52,720 bases of DNA from an uncultured Eubacteriales bacterium (GCA_934725345.1 CAKVBG010000001.1:1-52720); one strand, 5' to 3'; shown: positions 14,368 through 22,535, counted from the first letter of the stretch. Program-made: numbers and translations. Notes: generated by a model from the sequence alone, not told the origin.

Positions 14368-17091
14368 TTACCTCGCCATCAAACTACTGTTATATTTCAC
14401 AACTCTACTCAAATACCTTTTCTTATTAAATTCAAGTGCGCCCTGTTCTTTTAAAATATCAATAACTCTACTTGTTACTGCTCTACCTTTACAACGATCG
14501 TAAAAATCATCATAACTTTTAAATGCACCTTTCTTTCTTTCTGCTTCTATTGCTTCTGCCGCTTTGTCTCCTACGCCCTTTATAGTGCTTATTCCTTGCT
14601 GTATTACATTTTCACCATCATATGTTCTAAGACTTGTCTCCACTGTATAATTTACATGCGGTAACATTACCACAACACCCTCTTTCACAGCACATTCACT
14701 GTATTTGTATATATTTGCATCATTCTGTGCATACTTTATTTTTGTATACCAAAACTCTGTCGGGTAATATACCTTATAAAACATCTGGTCTATAGGAATA
14801 AGGGCATAGGCTGTACTGTGACCTTTATTAAAGCCATAGATTAACATACTCGCCCATAAGCTATCAGTTTCCTCTTTATTCATTCCCTCTTTTTTACAGC
14901 CACTATAAAAATCTTTCTTCATTTGTGTAATTATCGGCTTGTATTCTTCTTTGTGCAAGTTTTCTACTTTCTTCATAATCTTCAACATATCAAAAGACTG
15001 TTGCGGTGTAAGGTGTCCAACTTTCTGTGCTACTTCTACCGTTTGCTCTTGATATAACATTGTGCCATATGTTTCTTTTGTATATTTGTAATACGGTGTA
15101 CTTGTATCAACATTTCCACCCATTTTGTTTTTTGCAAACTGTTCATGCATTTTTAACTGTAAAGGGGCAGGACGATTGAGAGCATTTACCGCAATTATAT
15201 CCTCTACACAATCTGCATGGATTGTTTCAAGAATCTTTTTTGGTGTGCTTTTTTCAAACTGAAAAATTCCTTCTGTTTTCCCTTCTCTGAAATATTCCAA
15301 TACCTTTGTATCACTTTCCTCTTCCTCTGTTACTTTGTGCTTTGTAAGCTGTTCTAACTCTTTTAATTCACCCATAGTATTGAGTCCTAACATATCAAAT
15401 TTTGTACAGTTAATATGTTCTAAATCATCTTTGTCAAAACAACTACTTAATGCCCCTGTTTTTCTATCACGCATTATAATACAAGTATAATCACTTATAT
15501 CTGTTCCAACAACTGCAACGCCTGCGGCATGTTTACCGAGATACCTTACTTTACCATACATTTTACAAAAATGTTTTATAATGTTGTCGTGTTCTTCATT
15601 ATATTCTTCTACTTGCTTTCCAGAGCTTTGTAATTCTTCTAAATCAAGTTCCCCATCATGCTCGAATGTTTTTATGTAACTCTTAATTTCTGCAATCTTC
15701 TTTTTGTTTTCTTCTGCTTCATAATAATCAACTTCTTTTGTTGTTTTTAAACCACATACACTTGCAAGGTCATTTACAAGGTTGTCAACTCCATATAAAC
15801 CATAAGAACAAATCTGAACCGCCCTATTCGGATATTTATTTACTACATAGTCAATAACTTCTTGTCTACGTGGTGTCTCAAAGTCTGTGTCAATATCAGG
15901 GAGAGCTTTCTTTTCTTTACGCATAAAACGACTAAAATCAAGCTTGTATTTGATACTGTCTACATCTGTTATACCTATCGCATATGCTACCAAACAATTA
16001 CAAGCTGAACCTCTTCCTTTTCCTACTGCAATGCCTTGTTCTTTCGCCCAATTTATGTAATCACGAACGATTAAGAAGTAATCAGCAAAACCATGGTAGT
16101 TAATAACGTCCAATTCATATTTGCATCTTTCTATATATTTTTTGTTATATTTTCCTTTTTCTTTAAGTCCTTCTTTTACAAGGTGCAGTAGTTCTTTTTT
16201 CCCATCTTCTGTTTTTGGTAATTCCAATTGCAAACCATCTAAAATGTTATCTTCTACTTTATTGTATATTTCTTTCATATTATCCACAAACATTTCTGCC
16301 ACTTGCATACTGTTTTTAAATTTCTTTTTATACATTACTGCAAAACGTTCTGTTATTTCATTCTCTGTTGGCATATAACGTTCACTGTACGTATTCTTTA
16401 CGTCAAGTGTTGTTTTACCAATTTCATGCATTTTACAATACGTGTCGAAATCTTCTTTTCTTCCAAAATGGCTATCGCTTGTTAGGATGCATTTTATTTT
16501 CCGTTCCATTGCTAAATGCATCAATGTGTAGTCAACTTTCTGTTGTGTATGTTTATTATCTATCTTGTAAGGCTGTATTTCAGCATATAAGTCATTTTTA
16601 AAAATAGCCTTAAATTTATCCAATAACTTTCCTGCCGTTTCTTTATTGCCGTTTAAAATGGCTTGTGAAGTGGCTGACACTATACACGCTGTTGTACACA
16701 TTAAACCCTCATGGTATTTTTCTAATAACTTAAAATCCACTATAGGTTTGTAATAGAATTGTTCTGTATTTGCTACTGTCATTATGTGACATAAGTTCTT
16801 GTATCCTTGCAGATTTTTTACAAACAAATTCAAATGATAGTACCTTTTGCTTTGTTCTGTTTTTTTGTTCCAACTTGGTAGGAAATATACTTCACATCCT
16901 AACACTGGCTTTATTCCCACTTCATTACAAGCTTGATAATGTTTTACAAGTCCACTTATTGTTCCATGGTCGCTTATTCCTAAAGCTTTATATCCCATTT
17001 CTTTTGCATATACAGCCAAATCTTTTGACTTTCCAAAACCATCAAACAAGCTATACTCTGTATGCCTATGCAAATCAAAGAAATTTCCCAT
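14368..17091 (-). CDS. dnaE: DNA polymerase III alpha subunit, DnaE type (replicative polymerase)
   Basis: 907 residues, with the start moved to 17091 where the PHP domain begins (FDLHRHTEYS, GISDHGT, then SDSHFG). The polymerase core shows GKGRGSACNCLVAYAIG, the catalytic PDIDTDFETPRR, LGKHAAGVAV, and NKGHSTAYALI. A helix-hairpin-helix (IKGVGDKAAEAIE) lies near the C-terminus. The OB and tau-binding regions of host DnaE (about 1,160 residues) are absent. A phage carrying its own C-family polymerase of this reduced size likely replicates without host PolC. Promoter and hairpin at 17132-17164. Confidence 0.93.
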   Translation of the reverse strand: MGNFFDLHRHTEYSLFDGFGKSKDLAVYAKEMGYKALGISDHGTISGLVKHYQACNEVGIKPVLGCEVYFLPSWNKKTEQSKRYYHLNLFVKNLQGYKNLCHIMTVANTEQFYYKPIVDFKLLEKYHEGLMCTTACIVSATSQAILNGNKETAGKLLDKFKAIFKNDLYAEIQPYKIDNKHTQQKVDYTLMHLAMERKIKCILTSDSHFGRKEDFDTYCKMHEIGKTTLDVKNTYSERYMPTENEITERFAVMYKKKFKNSMQVAEMFVDNMKEIYNKVEDNILDGLQLELPKTEDGKKELLHLVKEGLKEKGKYNKKYIERCKYELDVINYHGFADYFLIVRDYINWAKEQGIAVGKGRGSACNCLVAYAIGITDVDSIKYKLDFSRFMRKEKKALPDIDTDFETPRRQEVIDYVVNKYPNRAVQICSYGLYGVDNLVNDLASVCGLKTTKEVDYYEAEENKKKIAEIKSYIKTFEHDGELDLEELQSSGKQVEEYNEEHDNIIKHFCKMYGKVRYLGKHAAGVAVVGTDISDYTCIIMRDRKTGALSSCFDKDDLEHINCTKFDMLGLNTMGELKELEQLTKHKVTEEEESDTKVLEYFREGKTEGIFQFEKSTPKKILETIHADCVEDIIAVNALNRPAPLQLKMHEQFAKNKMGGNVDTSTPYYKYTKETYGTMLYQEQTVEVAQKVGHLTPQQSFDMLKIMKKVENLHKEEYKPIITQMKKDFYSGCKKEGMNKEETDSLWASMLIYGFNKGHSTAYALIPIDQMFYKVYYPTEFWYTKIKYAQNDANIYKYSECAVKEGVVVMLPHVNYTVETSLRTYDGENVIQQGISTIKGVGDKAAEAIEAERKKGAFKSYDDFYDRCKGRAVTSRVIDILKEQGALEFNKKRYLSRVVKYNSSLMAR

Positions 17092-17131
17092 ATTCAATTT
17101 TCCTTTCCTTTTGTTTTCTATTTTCACTTAT

Positions 17132-17160
17132 ATTATAACAAAAGGCTTGAACTATGTCAA
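17132..17160 (-). promoter_or_regulatory. Consensus promoter for the polymerase, overlapping a terminator hairpin
   Basis: TTGACA (17155-17160), 17 bp, TATAAT (17132-17137). The -35 lies inside the hairpin 17143-17164. Confidence 0.8.
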
Positions 17161-17164
17161 GCCT
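17143..17164 (-). terminator. Terminator-like hairpin inside the polymerase promoter
   Basis: An 8-bp perfect stem AGGCTTGA/TCAAGCCT with a 6-nt loop is followed on the minus strand by TTTGTTATAA. It lies 11 bp after the stop of the gene at 17175. Confidence 0.6.
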
Positions 17165-17174
17165 AAGTTGTTCT

Positions 17175-17396
17175 TTATTTTACTTCTTTCTTTTCATTGC
17201 TTCTTTTATTTTCCAACTTATCAAGCCGAATAAGAATCTTGTCAAGTTCCATGTGTACCCTATCTACATTATTATACATATTACAACTAACAGAATCAAT
17301 ACTGTTTTGCATTGAGCATTTTTCATATGCTTCTCTTGCTCCCTGTTTCTTTGCTTTCTTAATCTGTCTTTCAAATTCTTTTCTTGTAATAAACAT
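17175..17396 (-). CDS. Small coiled-coil protein
   Basis: 73 residues. A basic N-terminal helix (RKEFERQIKKAKKQGAREAY) is followed by a heptad-like stretch (VHMELDKILIRLDKLENK). Its ribosome site GGAGGAG is formed by the last two Glu codons of the SSB-like gene upstream, so translation is coupled to SSB. It may be an SSB partner; function unknown. Confidence 0.55.
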   Translation of the reverse strand: MFITRKEFERQIKKAKKQGAREAYEKCSMQNSIDSVSCNMYNNVDRVHMELDKILIRLDKLENKRSNEKKEVK

Positions 17397-17400
17397 TTAT

Positions 17401-18216
17401 TTACTCCTCCCAATCGTCATTCTCTTCTTCGTCCCATTCATCTGATTCACTTTCTTCTTCGTCTGCTTCTTCTAAGAGGTCAATATAATATTCTTTTGAT
17501 TTCTTTGGTTTGCAATCAATGTCACGCTCTTTGCAGAGTTTAAAGAGTTCCTGTGGTTTCATGCTCTCATAATCTGTTGTTTCTTCCTCTTCTTCCCATT
17601 CATCCTCTTCTGGTTCTGGCTCTGGCTCTTTTTTAGACTTTGGTTTTGCTTTTGTTTTATTCTTTTTAGGCTTTTCGTCCTCTTCTTCAAAATCTTCATT
17701 GTTATCAGACGGATATGCTTTATCAATTGCTTTCATAATTGCACTATCAGACATTGGCTTTGCTTTAATACGGAATTTAAGAGGATTTTCACCTACTACT
17801 GTAAATGATTTATTTGTTCCCTTTCCACTTTGTATAATGGTATAATCTCTATCTAACAGTGTTCCATTGTTTTCATACAATACTGCAAGTGTAGGAACTG
17901 GACTACAATTGTTGGCGGCAAACATAAGTAATTTAACTTCTTTACTTTCATAGTCGTATACACTCCATACATATAACTTTCTTGTTTTAATTCCATCAAT
18001 ATCACAATATGGACAATCCCTTCCGAACTGTTCTTGACATGGAACATTTATTCCATCCTCAAAACTGTTATGGAACTCCACTTCAATACCATCTTCAAAG
18101 TCTGTTAAAAATCTGATACGTGCTTTTGTTCCCTCTTTAAAAAACATGAATTTTCCTTTACTACTTCCACTCTTTGCAATTTCACTTTTAATTGCACTTA
18201 ATGTAATTTTTCCCAT
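17401..18216 (-). CDS. gp32-like single-stranded DNA-binding protein with SAP-like module
   Basis: 271 residues, starting MGKITLSAIK at 18216. Residues 20-170 resemble phage gp32/T7-gp2.5-like OB proteins: C60, C68 and C71 (VPCQEQFGRDCPYC) mark a zinc site, followed by KLYVWSVYDYESKEVKLL strands. Then come an acidic/lysine linker, an SAP-like module (MKPQELFKLCKERDIDCKP, about 215-250) and a highly acidic tail ending ENDDWEE. The module and tail are shared with the protein at 4493-5239. It coats ssDNA for the DnaE-type polymerase and RecA; partner recruitment by the tail is inferred. Confidence 0.75.
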   Translation of the reverse strand: MGKITLSAIKSEIAKSGSSKGKFMFFKEGTKARIRFLTDFEDGIEVEFHNSFEDGINVPCQEQFGRDCPYCDIDGIKTRKLYVWSVYDYESKEVKLLMFAANNCSPVPTLAVLYENNGTLLDRDYTIIQSGKGTNKSFTVVGENPLKFRIKAKPMSDSAIMKAIDKAYPSDNNEDFEEEDEKPKKNKTKAKPKSKKEPEPEPEEDEWEEEEETTDYESMKPQELFKLCKERDIDCKPKKSKEYYIDLLEEADEEESESDEWDEEENDDWEE

Positions 18217-18235
18217 TTCTTTCTGTTCCTTTCTG

Positions 18236-18619
18236 TTAATGTTTTGAAAAGTTAGATTCAAATTTGTTTATACATATACCGCTAAAATCTTCGATATTCA
18301 GAACATAGCCACCAAACTCAATCCATCCGTGTCTGCCTGTTTTGTATACTTCTTTCACAACTTTCATAATATTATCAATTGTTTCCATAACATCTTTCTT
18401 TGATTCTACTGTAATAATTTTTAAAAGTTCTTTGTCAAATTTGTCTTTATTTTCTGTTCTTTCAAATCCAACTTTTTCAGTGTACATTTCTACAAGTTCT
18501 TTATACTTTTCACTATCTTCATCATACTCCTGTTTTATACATTTGTCAAGATTAAATTCTTTTCCTGTATTCTTTTGTATCAGTGACATTCCTATCACGA
18601 TTTCTACTGCTAACTTCAT
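18236..18619 (-). CDS. Phage protein of unknown function, 127 aa
   Basis: Ribosome site GAGG before the ATG. It is helical and charged (DEDSEKYKELVEMYTEKVGFE) with an aromatic/glycine C-terminal part (GRHGWIEFGGYVLNIEDFSG). It overlaps the primase gene end by 68 bp, so both frames are used there. Position between primase and SSB suggests a replication role, but no family is recognised. Confidence 0.5.
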   Translation of the reverse strand: MKLAVEIVIGMSLIQKNTGKEFNLDKCIKQEYDEDSEKYKELVEMYTEKVGFERTENKDKFDKELLKIITVESKKDVMETIDNIMKVVKEVYKTGRHGWIEFGGYVLNIEDFSGICINKFESNFSKH

Positions 18620-19559
18620 ACATTTTCCTCGTTTCTCTTATACACTTTTTTATTTGTTTTTCATCCATTTCACCGCAATCTTTTATGTTTTCTGGATATT
18701 GAAATCTTATTACCTTAAAAAACTTTTCTAAGTATTTTGTTCCTTTTATTCCACATTCATCATTGTCTAATGCACTTATTACAGTTGTTATACCTTTATC
18801 TTTTAGTTTCTTTGTCTGTTCATCAGATATGTGCCAACCGAGGATTGCAACAACATTTTTTATATGTCCTCTCGTTCTAATTGCTAAGTAGTCCATAAAC
18901 CCTTCACAAATGTATACAACGCTGTTTTCAGAATAGTTTCCACATAATGTTTCACGTTTTCTAAATCCATCATTGTATAGATATTTTCTCTTTTGTTCTA
19001 CTTGCTTATTCATTGTCCTGCCAACCCAACCTTTAAATTCTCCATTATCTAAGATGGGAAACAATACTGGGTAACTTAGACTATAACTTGCCTTACAATG
19101 CCCTATATTAAGTGCTCTGGCGTTAAAACCACGTTTAGCCATATATTCTGTCACTTGCTTTTCTTCTGCCGTTTTAGGTGTATTCCAGTCTGTTTCGTGC
19201 AATCCGTAATAATATGCATATGCTTCTCTTACTGATGTTTTACTACGTTTCTTTCTTCTGTTTCGTGCTTTCACTTGTATGTTTTTTACTTCATTGCTTC
19301 TTACTATTTTTTCAAGTAATACACAACACTGTAAATCATTTAACTTTGGATTTGCAAGTTTTACAAAATCATATGCATTTCCTTGTACACCACAACCAAA
19401 ACAGTAAAAACTTCCTTCTGCTAAATTTACAACCATGCTTGGGTTTGCATCATCATGAAATGGACAAACAATCTTTATTTGTATACTTTCTGTTTCGTAT
19501 ATTAAACCATAATAGATTAAAACTCTTGCTAAATCATTACCATTATACTTCCTCTGCAT
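18552..19559 (-). CDS. DnaG-like primase (CHC2 zinc finger and TOPRIM)
   Basis: 335 residues. The zinc finger is C32-x2-H35 with C53-x2-C56 (CPFHDD and FYCFGCG), as in DnaG. The TOPRIM core has VYICEGFMDYLAIRT and ISALDNDECGIKGT, the metal-binding acidic motifs. The DnaB-interacting C-terminal helicase-binding domain of bacterial DnaG is missing, and I found no helicase gene in the window. It makes primers for the phage polymerase, probably recruited to a host helicase or to SSB. Confidence 0.85.
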   Translation of the reverse strand: MQRKYNGNDLARVLIYYGLIYETESIQIKIVCPFHDDANPSMVVNLAEGSFYCFGCGVQGNAYDFVKLANPKLNDLQCCVLLEKIVRSNEVKNIQVKARNRRKKRSKTSVREAYAYYYGLHETDWNTPKTAEEKQVTEYMAKRGFNARALNIGHCKASYSLSYPVLFPILDNGEFKGWVGRTMNKQVEQKRKYLYNDGFRKRETLCGNYSENSVVYICEGFMDYLAIRTRGHIKNVVAILGWHISDEQTKKLKDKGITTVISALDNDECGIKGTKYLEKFFKVIRFQYPENIKDCGEMDEKQIKKCIRETRKMYEVSSRNRDRNVTDTKEYRKRI

Positions 19560-20064
19560 CCTGTTTCATTTCCGTTATTTTTATATATGGTTCTCCTAAC
19601 TGCAATTCATAACAACCCTTTATATCTTTTGCTTTAATCTCTCCGAGTTCACTAAGGTTATTTAATTTATCATTGTCAACTTCTTCTTCCACATCAATAA
19701 ATTTTTTAAACTTCTTAGCATCTACTCCACACTTCTTTAGATATTCAATCAACCCTTGCATATCATTTATAGTGTATGTTTTGTTTATGAATTGTTTTGT
19801 TAGGCTTTTAGGGATTCTTTGTTTTAACTTTTCAATATCCCATAAAATCTTTTTTGTTCTTACTTTTGTTACTTTTATGCTTTTATCTCCAACACCGATA
19901 TCAAAAGTATTTACATTGTCTTTTAAATTACTAAACATGAAATTAGAAATTGCGAGTTGTTCTTTCTTTCTTGTTTCGTTGTAATACTTGTCAAATTCTT
20001 TCTTTTGCTGTTGGAGATTATAAAGAACTTTTACACTCTTACTTATTTCCTTCATGTTCACTTT
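19543..20064 (-). CDS. Helical replication-region protein, unknown
   Basis: About 170 residues; the start is uncertain (20064 or 20055), overlapping the SAP-protein gene. It is basic and helical (MKEISKSVKVLYNLQQQKKEFDKYYNETRKKEQL), with KILWDIEKLKQRIPKSL in the middle and an acidic C-terminus. The overlaps on both sides mark a tightly coupled operon with the primase. No family is recognised; a helicase-loader-like or primase accessory role is conceivable but unsupported. Confidence 0.5.
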   Translation of the reverse strand, partial: KVNMKEISKSVKVLYNLQQQKKEFDKYYNETRKKEQLAISNFMFSNLKDNVNTFDIGVGDKSIKVTKVRTKKILWDIEKLKQRIPKSLTKQFINKTYTINDMQGLIEYLKKCGVDAKKFKKFIDVEEEVDNDKLNNLSELGEIKAKDIKGCYELQLGEPYIKITEMKQDAEEV

Positions 20065-20755
20065 CATACTTTTCAATCACAGCCTTTCTGCCGTATTCTG
20101 TTCTCTGCTTTTTAAGATATTTGTTAATGTCCATTGGATAGAACCCATCTACTTCTCTAATGAAAAGTAATTCTTCAAAAGGTAATTCAAATGTATTACC
20201 GAAAAAACTTTCTGCTCTTACAAGTCTTTTCTTTCTATTAACAGCTGTGACTTTCGCTGTCCTAAGTTTTCTATATACGTTTCCGTCCTTTGCTTCTACA
20301 TAATGAATAAACACCACAAACGAACCAACTTTTAATGCATTTTCAAAAACACTTTCGTGCTTTGGCTTTGAATATTTATCAATGATTTCATCCAATGTTT
20401 TTGCGAACGGTATTGGATAAAGTCTGTTTTCTTCATGCTGTACAACTTTCTTTTCTTTTGGTTTCTCAATTTCTTTATGTTCTTGTAATACTGGTGCATC
20501 CCATTTTTCTTCTTCTGTTTTTGTTTTGTTTGCAAGTTCTTCAAAGTTCTTTACTGCTTCATCAATATTATCTGGTCTTGCACTTTCTTCAAGTTTTTTA
20601 TCAATATCCGCTTTATCATCTTCATACCACATAAGCCTATCAATAAGTTCTGTTTTATTGAATTTATGTCCTTTACTTTCAAGCGGCATTTTTCTTTCCC
20701 TGCATAACTGTTTTAATTCTGCTACCTTCATTGTTTCTAAATCTGTTCTGTTCAT
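20039..20755 (-). CDS. SAP-domain protein at the head of the replication operon
   Basis: 238 residues. The first 45 residues are a clear SAP module (MKVAELKQLCRERKMPLESKGHKFNK followed by TELIDRLMWYE, read in two parts). After an acidic linker, residues 120-230 form a beta-rich domain (VFIHYVEAKDGNVY, RKLRTAKVTAVNRKKRLVRAE) that could be an SH3/OB-like barrel. It follows the consensus promoter 20787-20815 and a strong AAGGAG. A DNA-binding or origin-recognition role would fit but is inference. Confidence 0.6.
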   Translation of the reverse strand: MNRTDLETMKVAELKQLCRERKMPLESKGHKFNKTELIDRLMWYEDDKADIDKKLEESARPDNIDEAVKNFEELANKTKTEEEKWDAPVLQEHKEIEKPKEKKVVQHEENRLYPIPFAKTLDEIIDKYSKPKHESVFENALKVGSFVVFIHYVEAKDGNVYRKLRTAKVTAVNRKKRLVRAESFFGNTFELPFEELLFIREVDGFYPMDINKYLKKQRTEYGRKAVIEKYESEHEGNK

Positions 20756-20786
20756 GTTTTGTTCTCCTTACTTTTGTTTTTTCTTT

Positions 20787-20815
20787 ATTATAACATTTAT
20801 ATTTTTGTTTGTCAA
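20787..20815 (-). promoter_or_regulatory. Consensus promoter for the replication operon
   Basis: TTGACA (20810-20815), 17 bp, TATAAT (20787-20792), directly before the SAP-domain gene. Confidence 0.85.
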
Positions 20816-20826
20816 GTAGTTAAATC

Positions 20827-20928
20827 CTACCAATTTAAAAATTTTAAAATATATCCCATAATTGTAATACTTACAATCGGCAACCAAATCGGTGCTGTTC
20901 CTAATAACATATTTTTTAATTTATTCAT
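20827..20928 (-). CDS. Small membrane peptide, 33 aa
   Basis: AGGAG lies 8 nt before an ATG. The product MNKLKNMLLGTAPIWLPIVS continues as a hydrophobic helix (ITIMGYILKFLNW). One transmembrane segment with a basic start fits a small phage membrane peptide. It lies between the 68-aa gene and the replication-operon promoter. The ribosome site and hydrophobic pattern support it; the function is unknown. Confidence 0.5.
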   Translation of the reverse strand: MNKLKNMLLGTAPIWLPIVSITIMGYILKFLNW

Positions 20929-20939
20929 GTTTTGTTCTC

Positions 20940-21146
20940 CTATCTATGTAAACTTGTTTTCTGCATATTTAAGAATCTGTAAGACATATTATTTACTTCA
21001 TTTGTCTTTTGTTCTTCATTTAGAAAACCGAAGTCTTTCATGGCTGTTAAATAACCATAACAGTTTGCCATTGCTTCACTGTACGTCATTAAACTTCTTT
21101 TTACTGCTACCATTTGTGTAGCTTCAAATTCTTTATATTTCTGCAT
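20940..21146 (-). CDS. Small phage protein, 68 aa, unknown
   Basis: The product is helical (MQKYKEFEATQMVAVKRSLM, then EAMANCYGYLTAMKDFGFLNE). It is the first gene after the promoter 21180-21208 and precedes the small membrane peptide by 11 bp. Early expression is likely from the position; no family is recognised. Confidence 0.5.
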   Translation of the reverse strand: MQKYKEFEATQMVAVKRSLMTYSEAMANCYGYLTAMKDFGFLNEEQKTNEVNNMSYRFLNMQKTSLHR

Positions 21147-21179
21147 CCTTTTGTTTTCCTTTCTTTTTGTTCTGTAATT

Positions 21180-21208
21180 ATAATAACATATAACTTTCCG
21201 TCTGTCAA
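21180..21208 (-). promoter_or_regulatory. Sigma-A-type promoter
   Basis: TTGACA (21203-21208), 17 bp, TATTAT (21180-21185), before the gene at 21146. Confidence 0.75.
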
Positions 21209-21218
21209 CTATTATTTT

Positions 21219-21401
21219 TTAAAAATGTATAACGCATTCTCCATGTTTCTCAAAATATTCTTTTTCCATTTTTGTTAATTCTGACGGGTACTTGTTATTA
21301 TATCCAAATTGATTTCCTCTACGATATACTCTGTACATTATTTTTTGTTTTCCATTCTTATACTTGTACAAATGTTTTTCGATTTTTATTATTTCATTCA
21401 T
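21219..21401 (-). CDS. Small basic phage protein, 60 aa
   Basis: The start is set at 21401 (GGGGTG upstream); the frame continues 22 codons further without a ribosome site. The sequence is basic and tyrosine-rich (IEKHLYKYKNGKQKIMYRVY) and ends EKHGECVIHF. It is likely early, in a group of short genes. Unknown function. Confidence 0.5.
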   Translation of the reverse strand: MNEIIKIEKHLYKYKNGKQKIMYRVYRRGNQFGYNNKYPSELTKMEKEYFEKHGECVIHF

Positions 21402-21488
21402 TTTGCTTACACCCCTATTTGTATACTCTTTCAGATAAAATATAATGATTTGATTTGCATACTCCAAACATTTTTAGAATCTGACCGT

Positions 21489-21647
21489 TTAACCAATCTC
21501 TCTCTGCGTTCTTGTAATGATTTCCGCTCTGTACATTCTTCTAGTCATACCTCTTAATGCACTTTTTGTAACAATCGCACTATCTGGATTGTTTCTGATT
21601 GTTGCAATAATTACTTTCCCAAATTCGTAAGTTTCTTTTGTTGTCAT
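21489..21647 (-). CDS. Small basic phage protein, 52 aa
   Basis: GGAGG lies 8 nt before the ATG at 21645-21647. The product begins MTTKETYEFGKVIIATIRNN and ends RRMYRAEIITRTQREIG. It is a compact, basic, helical protein, and is the first gene after the promoter/hairpin at 21701-21736. Possibly a small nucleic-acid-binding early protein; unassigned. Confidence 0.55.
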   Translation of the reverse strand: MTTKETYEFGKVIIATIRNNPDSAIVTKSALRGMTRRMYRAEIITRTQREIG

Positions 21648-21700
21648 ATTCATTTCCTCCAACCTTTTGTTTTATTTTGTTTTCCTTACCTTGTAACTAT

Positions 21701-21730
21701 ATTATATATCACAAGGGGTTGTTTTGTCAA
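21701..21730 (-). promoter_or_regulatory. Promoter overlapping a hairpin
   Basis: TTGACA (21725-21730) and TATAAT (21701-21706) are 18 bp apart. The -35 lies in the loop and 3' arm of hairpin 21713-21736. Confidence 0.7.
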
Positions 21731-21736
21731 CCCCTT
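21713..21736. terminator. Terminator-type hairpin after the J-domain gene
   Basis: A 9-bp perfect stem AAGGGGTTG/CAACCCCTT with a 6-nt loop. On the plus strand it is followed by TTTAATATTTTT. On the minus strand, the direction of the genes, it is followed only by GTGATA, so it may terminate either direction but the plus-strand signal looks stronger. Confidence 0.55.
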
Positions 21737-21747
21737 TTTAATATTTT

Positions 21748-22218
21748 TTATGCGATACAAACTCTGCTAACTGATTCTTTTATAATCTGTGAACCATATT
21801 TTGTTCTAATGTCTGCCATTGTTGTTTTACCATAGCTTCTTGTTACTTCTTCTGGATTATGCCAATACCACATCTTTTTCTTACTCGCCCATTTAAAACC
21901 ATTTGCTTTGAGTTCTGTTTTGCATCCGTATGTATTACCGGATACCCAAATCCATGAACCACAGATTTCTATATCAACATTCAGATTGATAATACTGTTA
22001 ATAACATTTCTTAACATTTCATCTTCTGCCATGTTATATTTTCTTTTGTTTTCTGATGTATCACTGTTTTTAAGGACTTTAAAAAGTTCCTCATATTCAA
22101 CATTGATGATTTTAATTGCTTCATCCGAACCACCGTTATCTGGATGATTTTCTTTTACAAGTCTTTTGTATTCTTTTCTTAACTGCTCCAATGTTTCAAT
22201 GTTTTTAAAATATTTCAT
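21748..22218 (-). CDS. J-domain protein with C-terminal phage domain
   Basis: 156 residues. Residues 1-60 are a J domain: LRKEYKRLVKENHPDNGG has the HPD triad (25-27) that stimulates Hsp70 (DnaK) ATPase. After a linker, residues 80-135 form a small domain rich in aromatics (GSWIWVSGNTYGCKTELKAN, then GFKWASKKKMWYWHN) that also occurs behind J domains in other Firmicute and phage proteins. It lacks the G/F and zinc regions of DnaJ. It probably recruits host DnaK to phage replication or assembly proteins; this is inference. GGAGG upstream. Confidence 0.75.
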   Translation of the reverse strand: MKYFKNIETLEQLRKEYKRLVKENHPDNGGSDEAIKIINVEYEELFKVLKNSDTSENKRKYNMAEDEMLRNVINSIINLNVDIEICGSWIWVSGNTYGCKTELKANGFKWASKKKMWYWHNPEEVTRSYGKTTMADIRTKYGSQIIKESVSRVCIA

Positions 22219-22264
22219 AACTTTTTGTCCTCCAAAACTTTTGTATTACCTTGTTTCTGATTAT

Positions 22265-22292
22265 ATTATAACACATTCAGAATAAATGTAAA
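22265..22292 (-). promoter_or_regulatory. Sigma-A-type promoter for the J-domain gene
   Basis: TTTACA (22287-22292), 16 bp, TATAAT (22265-22270). Confidence 0.65.
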
Positions 22293-22300
22293 CCCATATT

Positions 22301-22480
22301 TTATTTATTTTTATAAATTTTTCTAAGTTTATCAAGAACTCCATTTTTCTTTTCAGCATTCACTCTATTATCATTTTTAAGACTTGTATAAATAAAAACA
22401 ATTTCATCTTTTGTGTAAAGGTCTGAATAATTTACACAACTTTCTGCAACTTTTAATGAACTAAATCTTTTTTCTAACAT
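22301..22480 (-). CDS. Small basic protein, 59 aa
   Basis: The start is at 22480, behind AAAGGTTGG. It is helical and basic (MLEKRFSSLKVAESCVNYSD, ending LDKLRKIYKNK). It is the first gene after the promoter at 22536-22563. Not recognised. Confidence 0.5.
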   Translation of the reverse strand: MLEKRFSSLKVAESCVNYSDLYTKDEIVFIYTSLKNDNRVNAEKKNGVLDKLRKIYKNK

Positions 22481-22535
22481 ATTCTGTACCAACCTTTCTG
22501 CTTAACAACTTTCTGTATTCCCTTAACTTAATTAT

